NCBI RefSeq assembly: GCF_004354985.1
Contig: NZ_SMSK01000004.1
Coordinates: forward strand, 62,001 to 126,000
Direction of reading: 5' to 3'
DNA length: 64,000 nt
Origin: Segetibacter sp. 3557_3
GTDB taxonomy: Bacteria > Bacteroidota > Bacteroidia > Chitinophagales > Chitinophagaceae
Below the pieces are notes generated by a model that was not told the DNA's origin, did no database searches, and saw nothing but the letters and a program-made list of their open reading frames with translations. Shown here piece after piece: positions 6,958 to 16,300 of this stretch (its first letter is position 1; every line of letters begins with the position of its first letter). Both the position numbers and the translations under genes were made by a program.

Positions 6958-9651
6958 TTACTGCACCACAACCTGCACCTGCTCACCTCCAGCTTTCAGC
7001 ATATAAACACCCGCACCCAGCTGCTTATCTAATTTGAGGCGAACAAGCCCGTTTTGAACATTCATCAACTTACTGAGTACAACCACCCCTGCAGCATTGT
7101 ACATGGTTATTTGCTGCTGCCGCACGTCCGAACGCCCCAGGTCAATGTTGAGCTCCGAACGAACAGGATTGGGAAACACCCTTATCGCCGCCTTACGACC
7201 ACTCACGGTAACAGAACGGATACCCAAAGACCTTTCCATCCCATCCGCATCCACCTGTATAAGGCGATAATAGTTTATCCCCTCCACCGGCTTCAGGTCG
7301 GTATAAGCATAGTGTAATCGAACACTCGAATTACCATTGCCTGCCAGTGTAGCGATGGTGCTGTAGGTTATGCCATCAGTACTTCTTTCGAGCCGGTATT
7401 GCTTATTCTTAATTTCTGATGTCGTACTCCAACTGATCCGGACGGCTTTCGCCGGGGTTACAGTCGCTTGGTAACTCACCAGGTTTACCGGCAACGCAAG
7501 ACAATTGGCGGCATTGTCGCCCTTACCACTTACCGGGGTACTAAAAGTGGTGATCAGCACTTTGTCCAGTTGTACGTTTCCTTCCCGGAAGCCAAAAGCC
7601 AGGGTATGATTCCCCACGCTCAGCGGTACACTCCTTAAGGTAACCCATTGCCAGCCACCGGTGCCGCCCACTTCGCGTACACTAGCGTCGTCGATATAGT
7701 AGGTATTGGCCACTTGCCCCATATCGAATAAAAAGGTCGTGGACGTTATAGACGCCGTAAAGGTCCACGTAACCTGCTGCCAAGTGGTGCCAATCGTTTG
7801 ATCGCCCTGGTATTGAGCACTGGTGGGACCGGTAGAAAGCCGGATGGAACCCCCGGGGTTCAGCGCCTTCACCCAATAGCTCACCTGGTATTGTTTACCG
7901 ATGGTCGTCGGGAACGCTACGCTCGACACCTGCACCCGCCATTGGTTGCCCGGCTGTGCCGTTGGGTTCACCACCTTCATGGCCCCGGTGCCGGTGCGAA
8001 CTTCATCTGCAACCATCGTGGCCGTTACAGTAGCACCACCCTGTGCGTTCGCCGTGGCCCACCCCGTAAGTCCATTATCAAATCCGCCATTCGGCAACAA
8101 CAGGCTGCTCACCATCTGATAAGCGCCCGTATCCAGTTTCATCCAGTAGCTATATTCCTCGCCTGCCGGTGCATAGATGCGCGTAAGCAGGTTGTAGGAG
8201 GCCGCACTATCGATGCTGAAGGGCATGGTCAGGTAGGCGGAGTCCCCCTGGGGCGGTGTAGCCGTACTACTGCGCCCGCTTTTCACCCCAACGTATCTGC
8301 CGTTGGATGCTGCCGTGTCGGAAACCAAATTCCAGCTGGAACCGATGGTTGCACACTCGGCCTCCAGCCAGATCTTTCTGCCGGGGGGAGGAGGTAATAC
8401 CGGGTTGCCGGTTCCCCACCACTGTGTCCAGCGGCGGTAATCTACCGCTGGGAAAGGATGCACCAGTATACTATCAGTATTCACCCCGCTGATACCCGCC
8501 ATAAATTTGTCAACAAACGCCTGCACAGCTGGTATCTGGGTTCCGGGTATCTGACAATGGCCATGCCCGCCATCCACGTAAAAACCAAAGCGGTCGCCAA
8601 TGCCAAGCGTATCGTAGATCTGCCTGGCGGCACGTGCGGTAATATATGCCGCCTGGTTCGACAGCCAGGTAAAGTCGGTATTTGCGGTCACCAATAGGGC
8701 GCGCGGGGCAATCATGGCCATCAGCTCATGATGGTCGTGCGGCAGTTTGTAAACATTGTCGCCGGAGAACAAGGCCATACTATCCCTGAACCAGCGATAA
8801 TCGGTATTGTCAATTTTTTCTACGGTTCCATTTGGCTCAACCTCATGCGACACCCGCCATGATGGTGCGCCCCCGCCGCCCGACTCCTGGGCAATGGTGA
8901 GTGCAATACGTTCGTCGAATGCTCCTGCAAACAGGGCCATTTTGCCCGCATAAGAACAGCCGGTAACGCCAATCCGCTGCATGTTCACAGGAAAAGCTGC
9001 CTGCACCAGTTCCAGTCCGTCGATAATACGGCTAACCCCCCACGACCATGCGGCATATTGGCCGGAGTTAGAAAGGTTGTATTCAGGGTATAAACGGAAA
9101 AACGGGTCGGTTATCTGGGGGTTGCCATAGGTGGTAACATTGTTTGCGTTGAATCGGATCCTGGCAATGCCGCGACGCGCAAAAACGGAGTCGGGAACAC
9201 TACCAGACTGGGTATTCATTCCAATTAGGGCAGGAAAGCGGCCATTCCCTGCAGGCCGAAGTACCTGCGACATTAAGGTAAGCGATTGTCCGTTCCGGGT
9301 CACCACTACCCGCAGCGTATCGGGGGCACCAGTTGCACCGGTAGTATAGCTGGCGGTAACGCTCTCCGGCTTTGGCGGTTTGGTTCCGATTTCGTAATGT
9401 TCAATCTCCTTCATGATTTCGTTGCGGCGGCACTCCCAATCGGTGAAACGGGTAGAGCGCCCGCTGCCGTTCGACCACATAAACGGGTCGGGCAGGGGTT
9501 GGATCACCGGCAACTGGCTGATGTGCGGTAAAGGTGGGGGTGCGCACGACGAGCCCGTATTTTCTACCCCGTAAACGAGTGGAATCTGTGCACTCAGGCC
9601 GGTGCAAATGCAGCCAAGCAGGAGCGTAGCAAGCGTAAATTTCGATTTCAT
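6958..9651 (-). CDS. Secreted multimodular CE15 glucuronoyl esterase with CBMs and T9SS domain
   Basis: An 897-residue exported enzyme. After a signal peptide (cleavage near LSAQ), residues about 50-390 form a carbohydrate esterase family 15 domain. It has GCSYAGK (nucleophile Ser233), Glu256 in AQES and His363 or His365 in GGHGHC. CE15 enzymes cut esters between lignin and glucuronic acid on xylan. Residues 426-514 and 666-701 look like two halves of one CBM35/CBM6-type module, split by a CBM4/9-like module (about 516-661). An Ig-like stretch and a T9SS sorting domain (823-897) end the protein. I took ATG 9651 over the TTG two codons upstream. No xylanase is nearby. Confidence 0.9.
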   Translation of the reverse strand: MKSKFTLATLLLGCICTGLSAQIPLVYGVENTGSSCAPPPLPHISQLPVIQPLPDPFMWSNGSGRSTRFTDWECRRNEIMKEIEHYEIGTKPPKPESVTASYTTGATGAPDTLRVVVTRNGQSLTLMSQVLRPAGNGRFPALIGMNTQSGSVPDSVFARRGIARIRFNANNVTTYGNPQITDPFFRLYPEYNLSNSGQYAAWSWGVSRIIDGLELVQAAFPVNMQRIGVTGCSYAGKMALFAGAFDERIALTIAQESGGGGAPSWRVSHEVEPNGTVEKIDNTDYRWFRDSMALFSGDNVYKLPHDHHELMAMIAPRALLVTANTDFTWLSNQAAYITARAARQIYDTLGIGDRFGFYVDGGHGHCQIPGTQIPAVQAFVDKFMAGISGVNTDSILVHPFPAVDYRRWTQWWGTGNPVLPPPPGRKIWLEAECATIGSSWNLVSDTAASNGRYVGVKSGRSSTATPPQGDSAYLTMPFSIDSAASYNLLTRIYAPAGEEYSYWMKLDTGAYQMVSSLLLPNGGFDNGLTGWATANAQGGATVTATMVADEVRTGTGAMKVVNPTAQPGNQWRVQVSSVAFPTTIGKQYQVSYWVKALNPGGSIRLSTGPTSAQYQGDQTIGTTWQQVTWTFTASITSTTFLFDMGQVANTYYIDDASVREVGGTGGWQWVTLRSVPLSVGNHTLAFGFREGNVQLDKVLITTFSTPVSGKGDNAANCLALPVNLVSYQATVTPAKAVRISWSTTSEIKNKQYRLERSTDGITYSTIATLAGNGNSSVRLHYAYTDLKPVEGINYYRLIQVDADGMERSLGIRSVTVSGRKAAIRVFPNPVRSELNIDLGRSDVRQQQITMYNAAGVVVLSKLMNVQNGLVRLKLDKQLGAGVYMLKAGGEQVQVVVQ

Positions 9652-9761
9652 ATGCAATGGTTAATGGATGATGTTTTAAAAAAATATTGGAAACCGTAAA
9701 CTGCCCGATACTGGGTTATCGCAGGAAGGATGGATTGGATTATTTGGGCGTATCCCCAAGC

Positions 9762-9835
9762 CTGCCCCGTTGAAGCCGGGGCTGGGCAAGGGGTCGGGCT
9801 TTCCCCGTCCGAATGGCTTCAGCCGGGCGGACGTT
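9762..9835. repeat. GC-rich dispersed repeat copy
   Basis: Contains CCTGCCCCGTTGAAGCCGGG, then TCCCCGTCCGAATGGCTTCA and GCCGGGCGGACG. It matches the CCGTCCGACTGGCGCAGCCG family seen at 3-5 kb and 59.1 kb, and lies upstream of the esterase gene. Confidence 0.65.
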
Positions 9836-9839
9836 CCTA

Positions 9840-10556
9840 TCCCTTACGCAATCGTTCCTGCACAGCTAAATAATCGGTGCTGACCATTACGGCGCATCAA
9901 CCTGGTAAAGCCAACAAAATTTAGAAGGGGTTTGGGAGAGATTTCTGACGATTACGCTTGTCAAATAAACAACCAAGAACATAGATTTCCGGCGGGTTTT
10001 GCCGTCGGCGTCTTTGTGGTATTTGGAATAAAAGCATAGCAGTCGTTTTCGTTTGAGTGAGTAAATTAAACCAAAATGCGAATATTGCAACCGATTGCAG
10101 AAAAATTTCTTTTCGGGTTGATTAGTTGATTTTACTGCATCAGTCGGCTAATCCGCCGCGAAAATGCCCGGCAACATTTAGCTTTCTTGAAAACAATACT
10201 CCTGGATATTAAGAGCTTGGAAACGTTGACTACAGACCTGAATACTGGTTAATACGCTTTATCGTGGCAGGAGATAGCCATTCCAGCCTTTTGAGGATGG
10301 CAACTGCTGTGGGGCAAACATCATCGTGACTGGTAGCCGAAACCGGTTGCATTGCAGGTAAAGCCGGAGTTAAAAATTATGAGTTATGACTTAAGAGTGG
10401 GTTCTGGTGTCAGGAGAGATAAAAAGGTTTTCTTTTTTGGTTGCTATGATCGTTGTTTTGTTCAAAAAATGCGATTGATCGTGTCTTCTATTTTTTGAAA
10501 TCACCCATTTAAAGAAGGATAGGTAAAGTTAGAGCGGCATCAACTTGTCTGTAGAT
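9840..10556. other. Intergenic stretch with no supported gene
   Basis: About 0.7 kb between the esterase gene and the repeats before the DUF1016 gene. A 67-codon open frame on the minus strand (9887-10090) has no recognisable domain and no promoter. I see no RNA gene. Confidence 0.5.
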
Positions 10557-10686
10557 GCTATGTGTATTTCCTATGTTTCTATGATCCTATGCGGTGGTGA
10601 TCGTTAACATCAAAAAGCACTGCCAACCCGTAAAACGTCTTTGTGTACCACATAGACACATCGTCCAAATAGTAGGAACACATAGC
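10557..10686. repeat. 130-bp element with imperfect terminal inverted repeats
   Basis: Both ends read GCTATGTGT inward and continue with similar sequence (TTCCTA near each end, ATGTGG inside). A related element with the same words (TATGTGTCTATTTGG, CCACATA, AACACATAG) is at 23829-23955. The layout resembles a non-autonomous, MITE-like element, but target-site duplications are not obvious. Confidence 0.55.
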
Positions 10687-10849
10687 AGCGATGTTAATTG
10701 CAGTGATCAGAAAAGATAATGATTAATGAAACTTGATTGGTTGGTCGTCTTCCCTTGTATAAGATGGTCATTCGCTATTGCTTAACCCGACACAGGAAGC
10801 ATCGGCAATAACGTAGTTTAGATCGTTCGATTACGCTTTCCTGAATCAC

Positions 10850-11095
10850 CAACCCACTCATAACTCCTAATGCTTAACTCATAACTTTCCTCACCTCTCA
10901 TCGAACCCACTCATAACTCCTAACTTTTAACTCAGAACTCTCTCTTTCCTCTCATCGAACCCACTCATAACTCATAATTCTTAACCCATAACTTTTCCTC
11001 ACCTCCCATGGTTCGATTACGCTCTCCCGACCCACAAATACACTCATAATTCATAATTCTCAACTCATAACTCCATTCAACATTCAACATAATTC
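10850..11095. repeat. Tandem low-complexity repeat of about 60 bp
   Basis: Three or four degenerate units of CCCACTCATAACTCCTAAC plus TTTCCTCACCTCTCATCGAA precede the stop of the DUF1016 gene. Related short words (CATAACTC, TCATCACTC) occur at 23.65-23.8 kb. Confidence 0.7.
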
Positions 11096-12175
11096 CTACC
11101 CCTCCCGCTCCAGCCGAAAGTGCAACAACTCCCGCTCCACTTCTGCTTTCAGCTCTTTCTCCGAAGGCAGGTACAGTTTGTATTTGGACGCAAACAATTG
11201 CTTGCTGTCTTTTAGCACGGAGTATTTTACCACAGTTTCATTTTTCTCCGAGCAAAGGATAATCCCAATGGTAGGGTTGTCCGTTTCTCCCTTAATGTGT
11301 TCTTCGAACCAGCGCACATAAAGGTCCATCTGCCCGATGTCCTGGTGGCTGAGCTTTCCCAGTTTCAGGTCGATCAGGATGAAGCACTTCAGGATATAGT
11401 TGTAAAATACCAGGTCGACATAAAAGTGGTCGTCTCCGGCGGAGATACGCTTTTGTTGGGCGACAAAAGAGAAGCCTTTACCGAGCTCAAGCAGGAAGTG
11501 TTGGAGCTTTAAGATGACTGCATTTTCGAGGTCTTTCTCCAGGAACCCGCTTCCGGATGGCAGGTCAAGAAACTCCAGCACATACGGATCCTTGATAAAG
11601 TCTTCGGGAACGGCCGCAAGTTCACCCGTGACGTTATGGGCCTCGTCGCTCACCCCCTTGCTGTTTTTAGAAGAAACGATCCGTTCGTAATAAAAGGTGT
11701 TGATCTGTCTTTCAAGCGCACGGGTGCTCCAGTTTTGTGCTATTGCTTCCCGCATGTAGTACTTACGGGCGGATTCATTTTCAACCTTCAACAGCAGGCG
11801 ATAGTGCGTCCACGATAATTCGTCACGCAGCGCGTGACCTTTTTCCAGGCCGTGCCCGGATCCGTCACGCGCTGCGTGACTTTTCTCCACTGGCGGAAAC
11901 ACCAGGTAAAACTGCCGGCAGTATTTCAGGTTCGTTTCGGTGAACCCTTTCCCGAATTCAGCGGTAAGTTTTTTCGACAACTGTTTTAGTGTACCTGTTC
12001 CATATGTCGCTTTCACGTCGCCTGACTGCTCGTGTTCTACAATACGCCGCCCGATGTTCCAATAGGCAACCACCATGGAAAAGTTTACCGCACGGTAGGC
12101 CGTTGTCCGGGCCTGCTCAATAATGGACCTGATTTCATCATAAAGCATTTGCTCGTTGACATCGTTCATATGCAT
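11096..12175 (-). CDS. DUF1016/YhcG-family PDDEXK nuclease
   Basis: A 359-residue protein of the YhcG family. It has an N-terminal DUF1016_N helical domain (YDEIRSIIEQARTTAYRAVN, then MVVAYWNIGRRIVEHEQ) and a C-terminal PD-(D/E)XK nuclease domain (about 190-340). The nuclease core is FYVDLVFYN followed by CFILIDLKLGKL, with the acidic residue and lysine of the active site. The family is common on mobile and defence islands. Whether it acts as DNase or RNA nuclease here is unknown. ATG 12175 is preferred over TTG 12205. A 17-base perfect inverted repeat inside the gene (11822-11838 and 11864-11880) encodes HALRD and HAARD. Confidence 0.88.
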   Translation of the reverse strand: MHMNDVNEQMLYDEIRSIIEQARTTAYRAVNFSMVVAYWNIGRRIVEHEQSGDVKATYGTGTLKQLSKKLTAEFGKGFTETNLKYCRQFYLVFPPVEKSHAARDGSGHGLEKGHALRDELSWTHYRLLLKVENESARKYYMREAIAQNWSTRALERQINTFYYERIVSSKNSKGVSDEAHNVTGELAAVPEDFIKDPYVLEFLDLPSGSGFLEKDLENAVILKLQHFLLELGKGFSFVAQQKRISAGDDHFYVDLVFYNYILKCFILIDLKLGKLSHQDIGQMDLYVRWFEEHIKGETDNPTIGIILCSEKNETVVKYSVLKDSKQLFASKYKLYLPSEKELKAEVERELLHFRLEREG

Positions 12176-12220
12176 CTGTTTTATCGCATCACCTGCGTCT
12201 TCCAATATTAGGGAAAATGG

Positions 12221-12297
12221 TTGATCAGTGATCGTTGATAGGTTGATCAGTTGATTGGTTGATAAGTTGATAGTTTGAGAAGTTGATAAGTTGACTG
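12221..12297. repeat. GTTGATnnGTTGAT-type simple repeat
   Basis: A run of degenerate GTTGAT/AGTTGATAAGTTGA units just upstream of the DUF1016 gene. The complement, ATCAACCTATCAACCAGTCA, fills 18.94-19.05 kb, and other copies lie near 23.62 and 23.71-23.75 kb. Confidence 0.75.
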
Positions 12298-12339
12298 GGG
12301 AATTCCGATGCCAAAACGAGGGGTTGTTTTGCTAGTAGG

Positions 12340-13235
12340 GAAGGTGCAGTGCCAGGCAGATGCTATCGATGCTAAAACAGGGGATTGCTTCGCTGCGCTC
12401 GCAATGACGGTGCAGCATGCTGGGCTCGCAAGGAAGGTGCAGTGCCAGGCAGATGCTATCGATGCTAAAACAGGGGATTGCTTCGCTGCGCTCGCAATGA
12501 CGGTGTAGTATGCTGCTCGCGCAATGACGAAGGATGCAGGGTATTTCATTCATCATTACCAAGGGATTGCTTCGCTGCGCTCGCAATGACGGTCAGTGCC
12601 AGGCAGATACTAACGATGCCAAAACAAGGGATTGCTTCGCTGCGCTCGCAATGACGGTCAGCTTGCTGCGCGCAGGGAAGGTGCAGTGCCAGGCAGATGC
12701 TAACAATGCCAAAACATGGGATTGCTTCGCTGCGCTCGCAATGACGAACAGGATGCTGCGCGCAAGGAAGGTGCAGTGCCAGGCAGATGCTAACGATGCC
12801 AAAACATGGGATTGCTTCGCTGCGCTCGCAATGACGAACAGGATGCTGCGCGCAATGACGGTGCAGTGCCAGGCAGATACTAACGATGCCAAGACAAGGG
12901 ATTGCTTCGCTGCGCTCGCAATGACGGTCAGCTTGCTGCGCTCGCAATGACGAAGGATGCAGGGTATTTCATTCATCATTACCAATGGATTGCTTCGCTG
13001 CGCTCGCAATGACGGTCAGTGCCAGGCAGATGCTATCGATGCTAAAACAGGGGATTGCTTCGCTGCGCTCGCAATGACGGTCAGCTTGCTGCGCGCAGGG
13101 AAGGTGCAGTGCCAGGCAGATGGTAACGATGCCAAAACCTGGGATTGCTTTGCTGCGCGCGCAATGACGGTTGTGCCAGGCAGATGCTATCGATGCCAAA
13201 ACAAAGGATTGCTTCGTGCCTTGCAATGACGATCC
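12340..13235. repeat. Tandem array of about 11 REP-like units
   Basis: Eleven copies of ATTGCTTCGCTGCGCTCGCA start at about 12384, 12477, 12566, 12631, 12721, 12811, 12901, 12989, 13054, 13144 and 13208; the last two are degenerate. Spacings are near 90 bp or near 65 bp. Nine copies of CAGTGCCAGGCAGATGCTA alternate with them. A second-order repeat is visible: the block AGGGTATTTCATTCATCATT at 12538 recurs at 12960, about 421 bp later. Because 90 is a multiple of three, long open frames appear on both strands; these are artefacts. The core resembles the ATTGCGAGCGCAGCGAAGCA repeat family found between genes in many environmental bacteria. Confidence 0.9.
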
Positions 13236-13333
13236 ATTCATAGTTCATCATTCATAGTTCATCGTTATTACCCCTGATTATAATATATTTAATGCCCAAT
13301 TGATAAGCTCCACCTGACACCCCAAATCTTTTT

Positions 13334-16300
13334 ATGCAAAAACTTTTACGAAACCTTTCCTGCACCTTTTTATTCCTCGTTGTCGCCGCAATTCATACGA
13401 CAACCTATGCACAGGTAAACAAACAAAAGGCGCCGCAATCCGATGCAGAACTGTATGCACTCGTCAACAAATACGTGCAAACACCGGTTACCAAAACAAC
13501 CGCCCCGAATGGCGACGTTTTCCTCCAGCGCGACATGAGCCAATACCTGCACGCAAACGTGTTTAAAGCGCCCGAGGTAGGTCCATCGGAAATCGACAAA
13601 GGGCACGACCATAAAGACGATATGCTCCGCGAGTTCCTGAACCGCCCGCACCCAAGCATGGGCACCATGAACAAATACTTTCAACAGGCTGCTGCCGAAT
13701 TTAGCGTACCCGTGCAGCTGTTAAAGGCCACTGCACAGGTGCAAAGCAACTGGGCACAGGTATCAGCGTCCATGTACGGTTCCTGGGGTGTCATGGGGAT
13801 CATCGAAAACCCTTACGTTCAACAAATCAGTCTTGCTGCAAAACTGCTGAACGTTAAGCCGGCAGCAATCCAAAACGATGCGCAAACCAACATCCGCGCA
13901 GCTGCTGCCTTACTTGCCCATTATCAAAAAGGCAAGCCGTCTATTACCCTTGAAAACTGGTTTGAGTCGATGAGCTCCCTGACTGGCCTTACCGATGCAG
14001 CCATGGCCAATGAGCTTGCTGTTCGCATTTATGACCTGCTAAAATCGGGTAGCAGAACCGTTAGCCTCTGGGGTGAGATCATTGCAATTGATCCAATCGA
14101 TGTATCCCTTGCGCGAACGATAACTGAACCGGAAATAAAGCCCGCAACCCAACGCACCACAGCGGTCGACTACCCCAATGCAGTTGCCAACTTCACCACC
14201 TGCAACTTCAATAGCCGTCCGGCCGGAAGTGCGATCAAATACTATTTTGTACACTATGTCGGAACCGGAACCTACCAGGGTGCGATCAGCTGGTTTAAAG
14301 ACTGCTCCTCTAATGTAAGTGCCCATTACGTGGTTCGGAATAATGATGGAGAGGTAAGCCAGGTGGTAGCAGAAAACGATCGCGCATGGTCGCAGGGGGT
14401 TGCCACTTATAACGACATGGGCATTGGCGTAGAACACGAAGTCATTGCAACCAACCTGTCGATGTGGGACAGCGAGCCCATGCTCGCATCTGCAGCAAAC
14501 CTGTGTGGTAATGTTTGTAACCGAAGAGCTATCCCTAAGGTCCGCCGGGTAAACAATGGCGATCCTGGTATCTATGGCCATAGTGATGTTCGCGCCACCG
14601 AGTGCCCGAATTTAACCCCCGCCCGCTGGGCCGCCTTCCTTACCCGTGTAAACTCGGTAAACGTTGCTGCTCCAATCTTATATAGTGTTGCCAATCCCGG
14701 AAACGGTACAGGCTTAAGCGTAAGCTGGAAAGCAAACATAGAGCCTGCGCTAGCTGGTTACCGCCTGTACTATGCCAACAGCGATGCAATGACAAGCTGG
14801 TCTCTAGCGGCTGATGAAACAACATTAACTGCAACAACCACATCTGTTACGCTTGACGCAGCACAATTCCTGGTGCCACCTTCGGGTGATGTATACCACT
14901 TCAAGCTGACGGCCGTTGTAGCAGATGGCGCCAACCGGGTAGAAAGTACATCCAGCGATATCTACTCAAGGTCATCCAATACAACAGGACCAAAAGTCCT
15001 GATCGTCGATGGCTTCGACCGCTTCGGCGGCAGCGGGTCATACCAGAACTCGACCCATCCGTTTGTAACCAGTTATTTCAAATCTCTTAGGAATAAAGCG
15101 GCACTGCAAATCAGCAGTGTTGCCAATGAAAGGGTTGAAGACGGATCGTTTCCGCTAACCGGTTATGATATGGTTGTGTGGTTTGTCGGCGACGAGTCGA
15201 GCGCGAACGTGGTTTTCTCTGCCGCTGAAAAAGCAGCCATAATCGGTTACCTGAATGGCGGGGGTAAACTCATCGTCTCCGGTTCTGAAGTTGCTTACAA
15301 CGTTGGCCGCACAGCTTCAACCACCTACGACGCCAACTTCATGAATAACTACCTGAAGTCGACTTATGTGGGTGACGGCGCAGTAGCCTACACACCCGCT
15401 ACCGGTATAGCAGGTACGCCTTTCGAAGGACTCAACATACCTTTCGGCATAACTTATCCCGAAGACTTCCCCGATGCTATTGCGCCTGCAAACGGATCTA
15501 TAGCCATCCTCAACTACAGCGTTAGTCCGAACAGGGGTGGTATTGCCTACAAAGGCACATTTGGTTCGGGGACTACCCCTGGCGGAGTGATCTTCCTTTC
15601 TTTTACCCTGGAGACTGCAGCAGACAGCTCCATCACGGCTTTTATGGGTAAAGCGCTTGCTTATTTCGACATTCCTGTAGTAACCACACCAACGGCGAAT
15701 GAAGATGTGGCAACGGCGCAAACCAGTACTGCAAAACGCATCAACGTACTCACCAATGATTACAACAACGGTATCCCTTTCGACCTCACAACACTTACCA
15801 TTGTTCGGGGCCCATCAAATGGTACCGTAGCTAAAGATAATGGGGGTAACATAACCTATACTGCAAACCCGGGTTATATCGGCAGCGATACCATTACCTA
15901 CACCATCCGCAACACCACCGGCCAGGTTTCAAATCCTGCTACGATGATCATTACCGTGGTAGCAGCTGGTGATTGCGATCCAACCCCGCCGGAAGTAGAG
16001 GATCAATTTCCAAAACGTGATCTAAGGGGTGCATGGGTGTCAACGGTCTCGAACATCGACTGGCCCTCGTCACGTACCCTTACTACTGCCCAGCAGCAGG
16101 CTGAACTGATCAGGATACTGGATACCCTTGCCCGTACCAACATCAACACTGTATACCTCCAGGTTCGGCCAGAGTCCGACGCCCTGTATGCATCAGCTCT
16201 TGAACCGTGGTCGTACTGGCTCACAAACGCGCAGGGTACCGCGCCAAGTCCTTTATGGGATCCACTCGCATTTGCAATTGAAGCGGCACACGCCCGGGGT

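Noticed and set aside
7798-8397. A 199-codon open frame opposite the CE15 esterase gene
   Set aside because: It is antisense to a clear multi-domain protein and has no domain of its own.
9887-10090. A 67-codon open frame on the minus strand
   Set aside because: No domain, promoter or neighbour supports it; its composition is that of the non-coding sequence around it.
12534-12950. Open frames of 130-140 codons on both strands inside the tandem array
   Set aside because: They arise because the repeat unit is 90 bp, a multiple of three. Both strands are open, the peptides are repetitive, and no start signal or domain is present.
12340-13235. CRISPR array
   Set aside because: The repeated parts make up nearly the whole unit, there are no unique spacers, unit spacing varies between 65 and 90 bp, and no cas gene is nearby.
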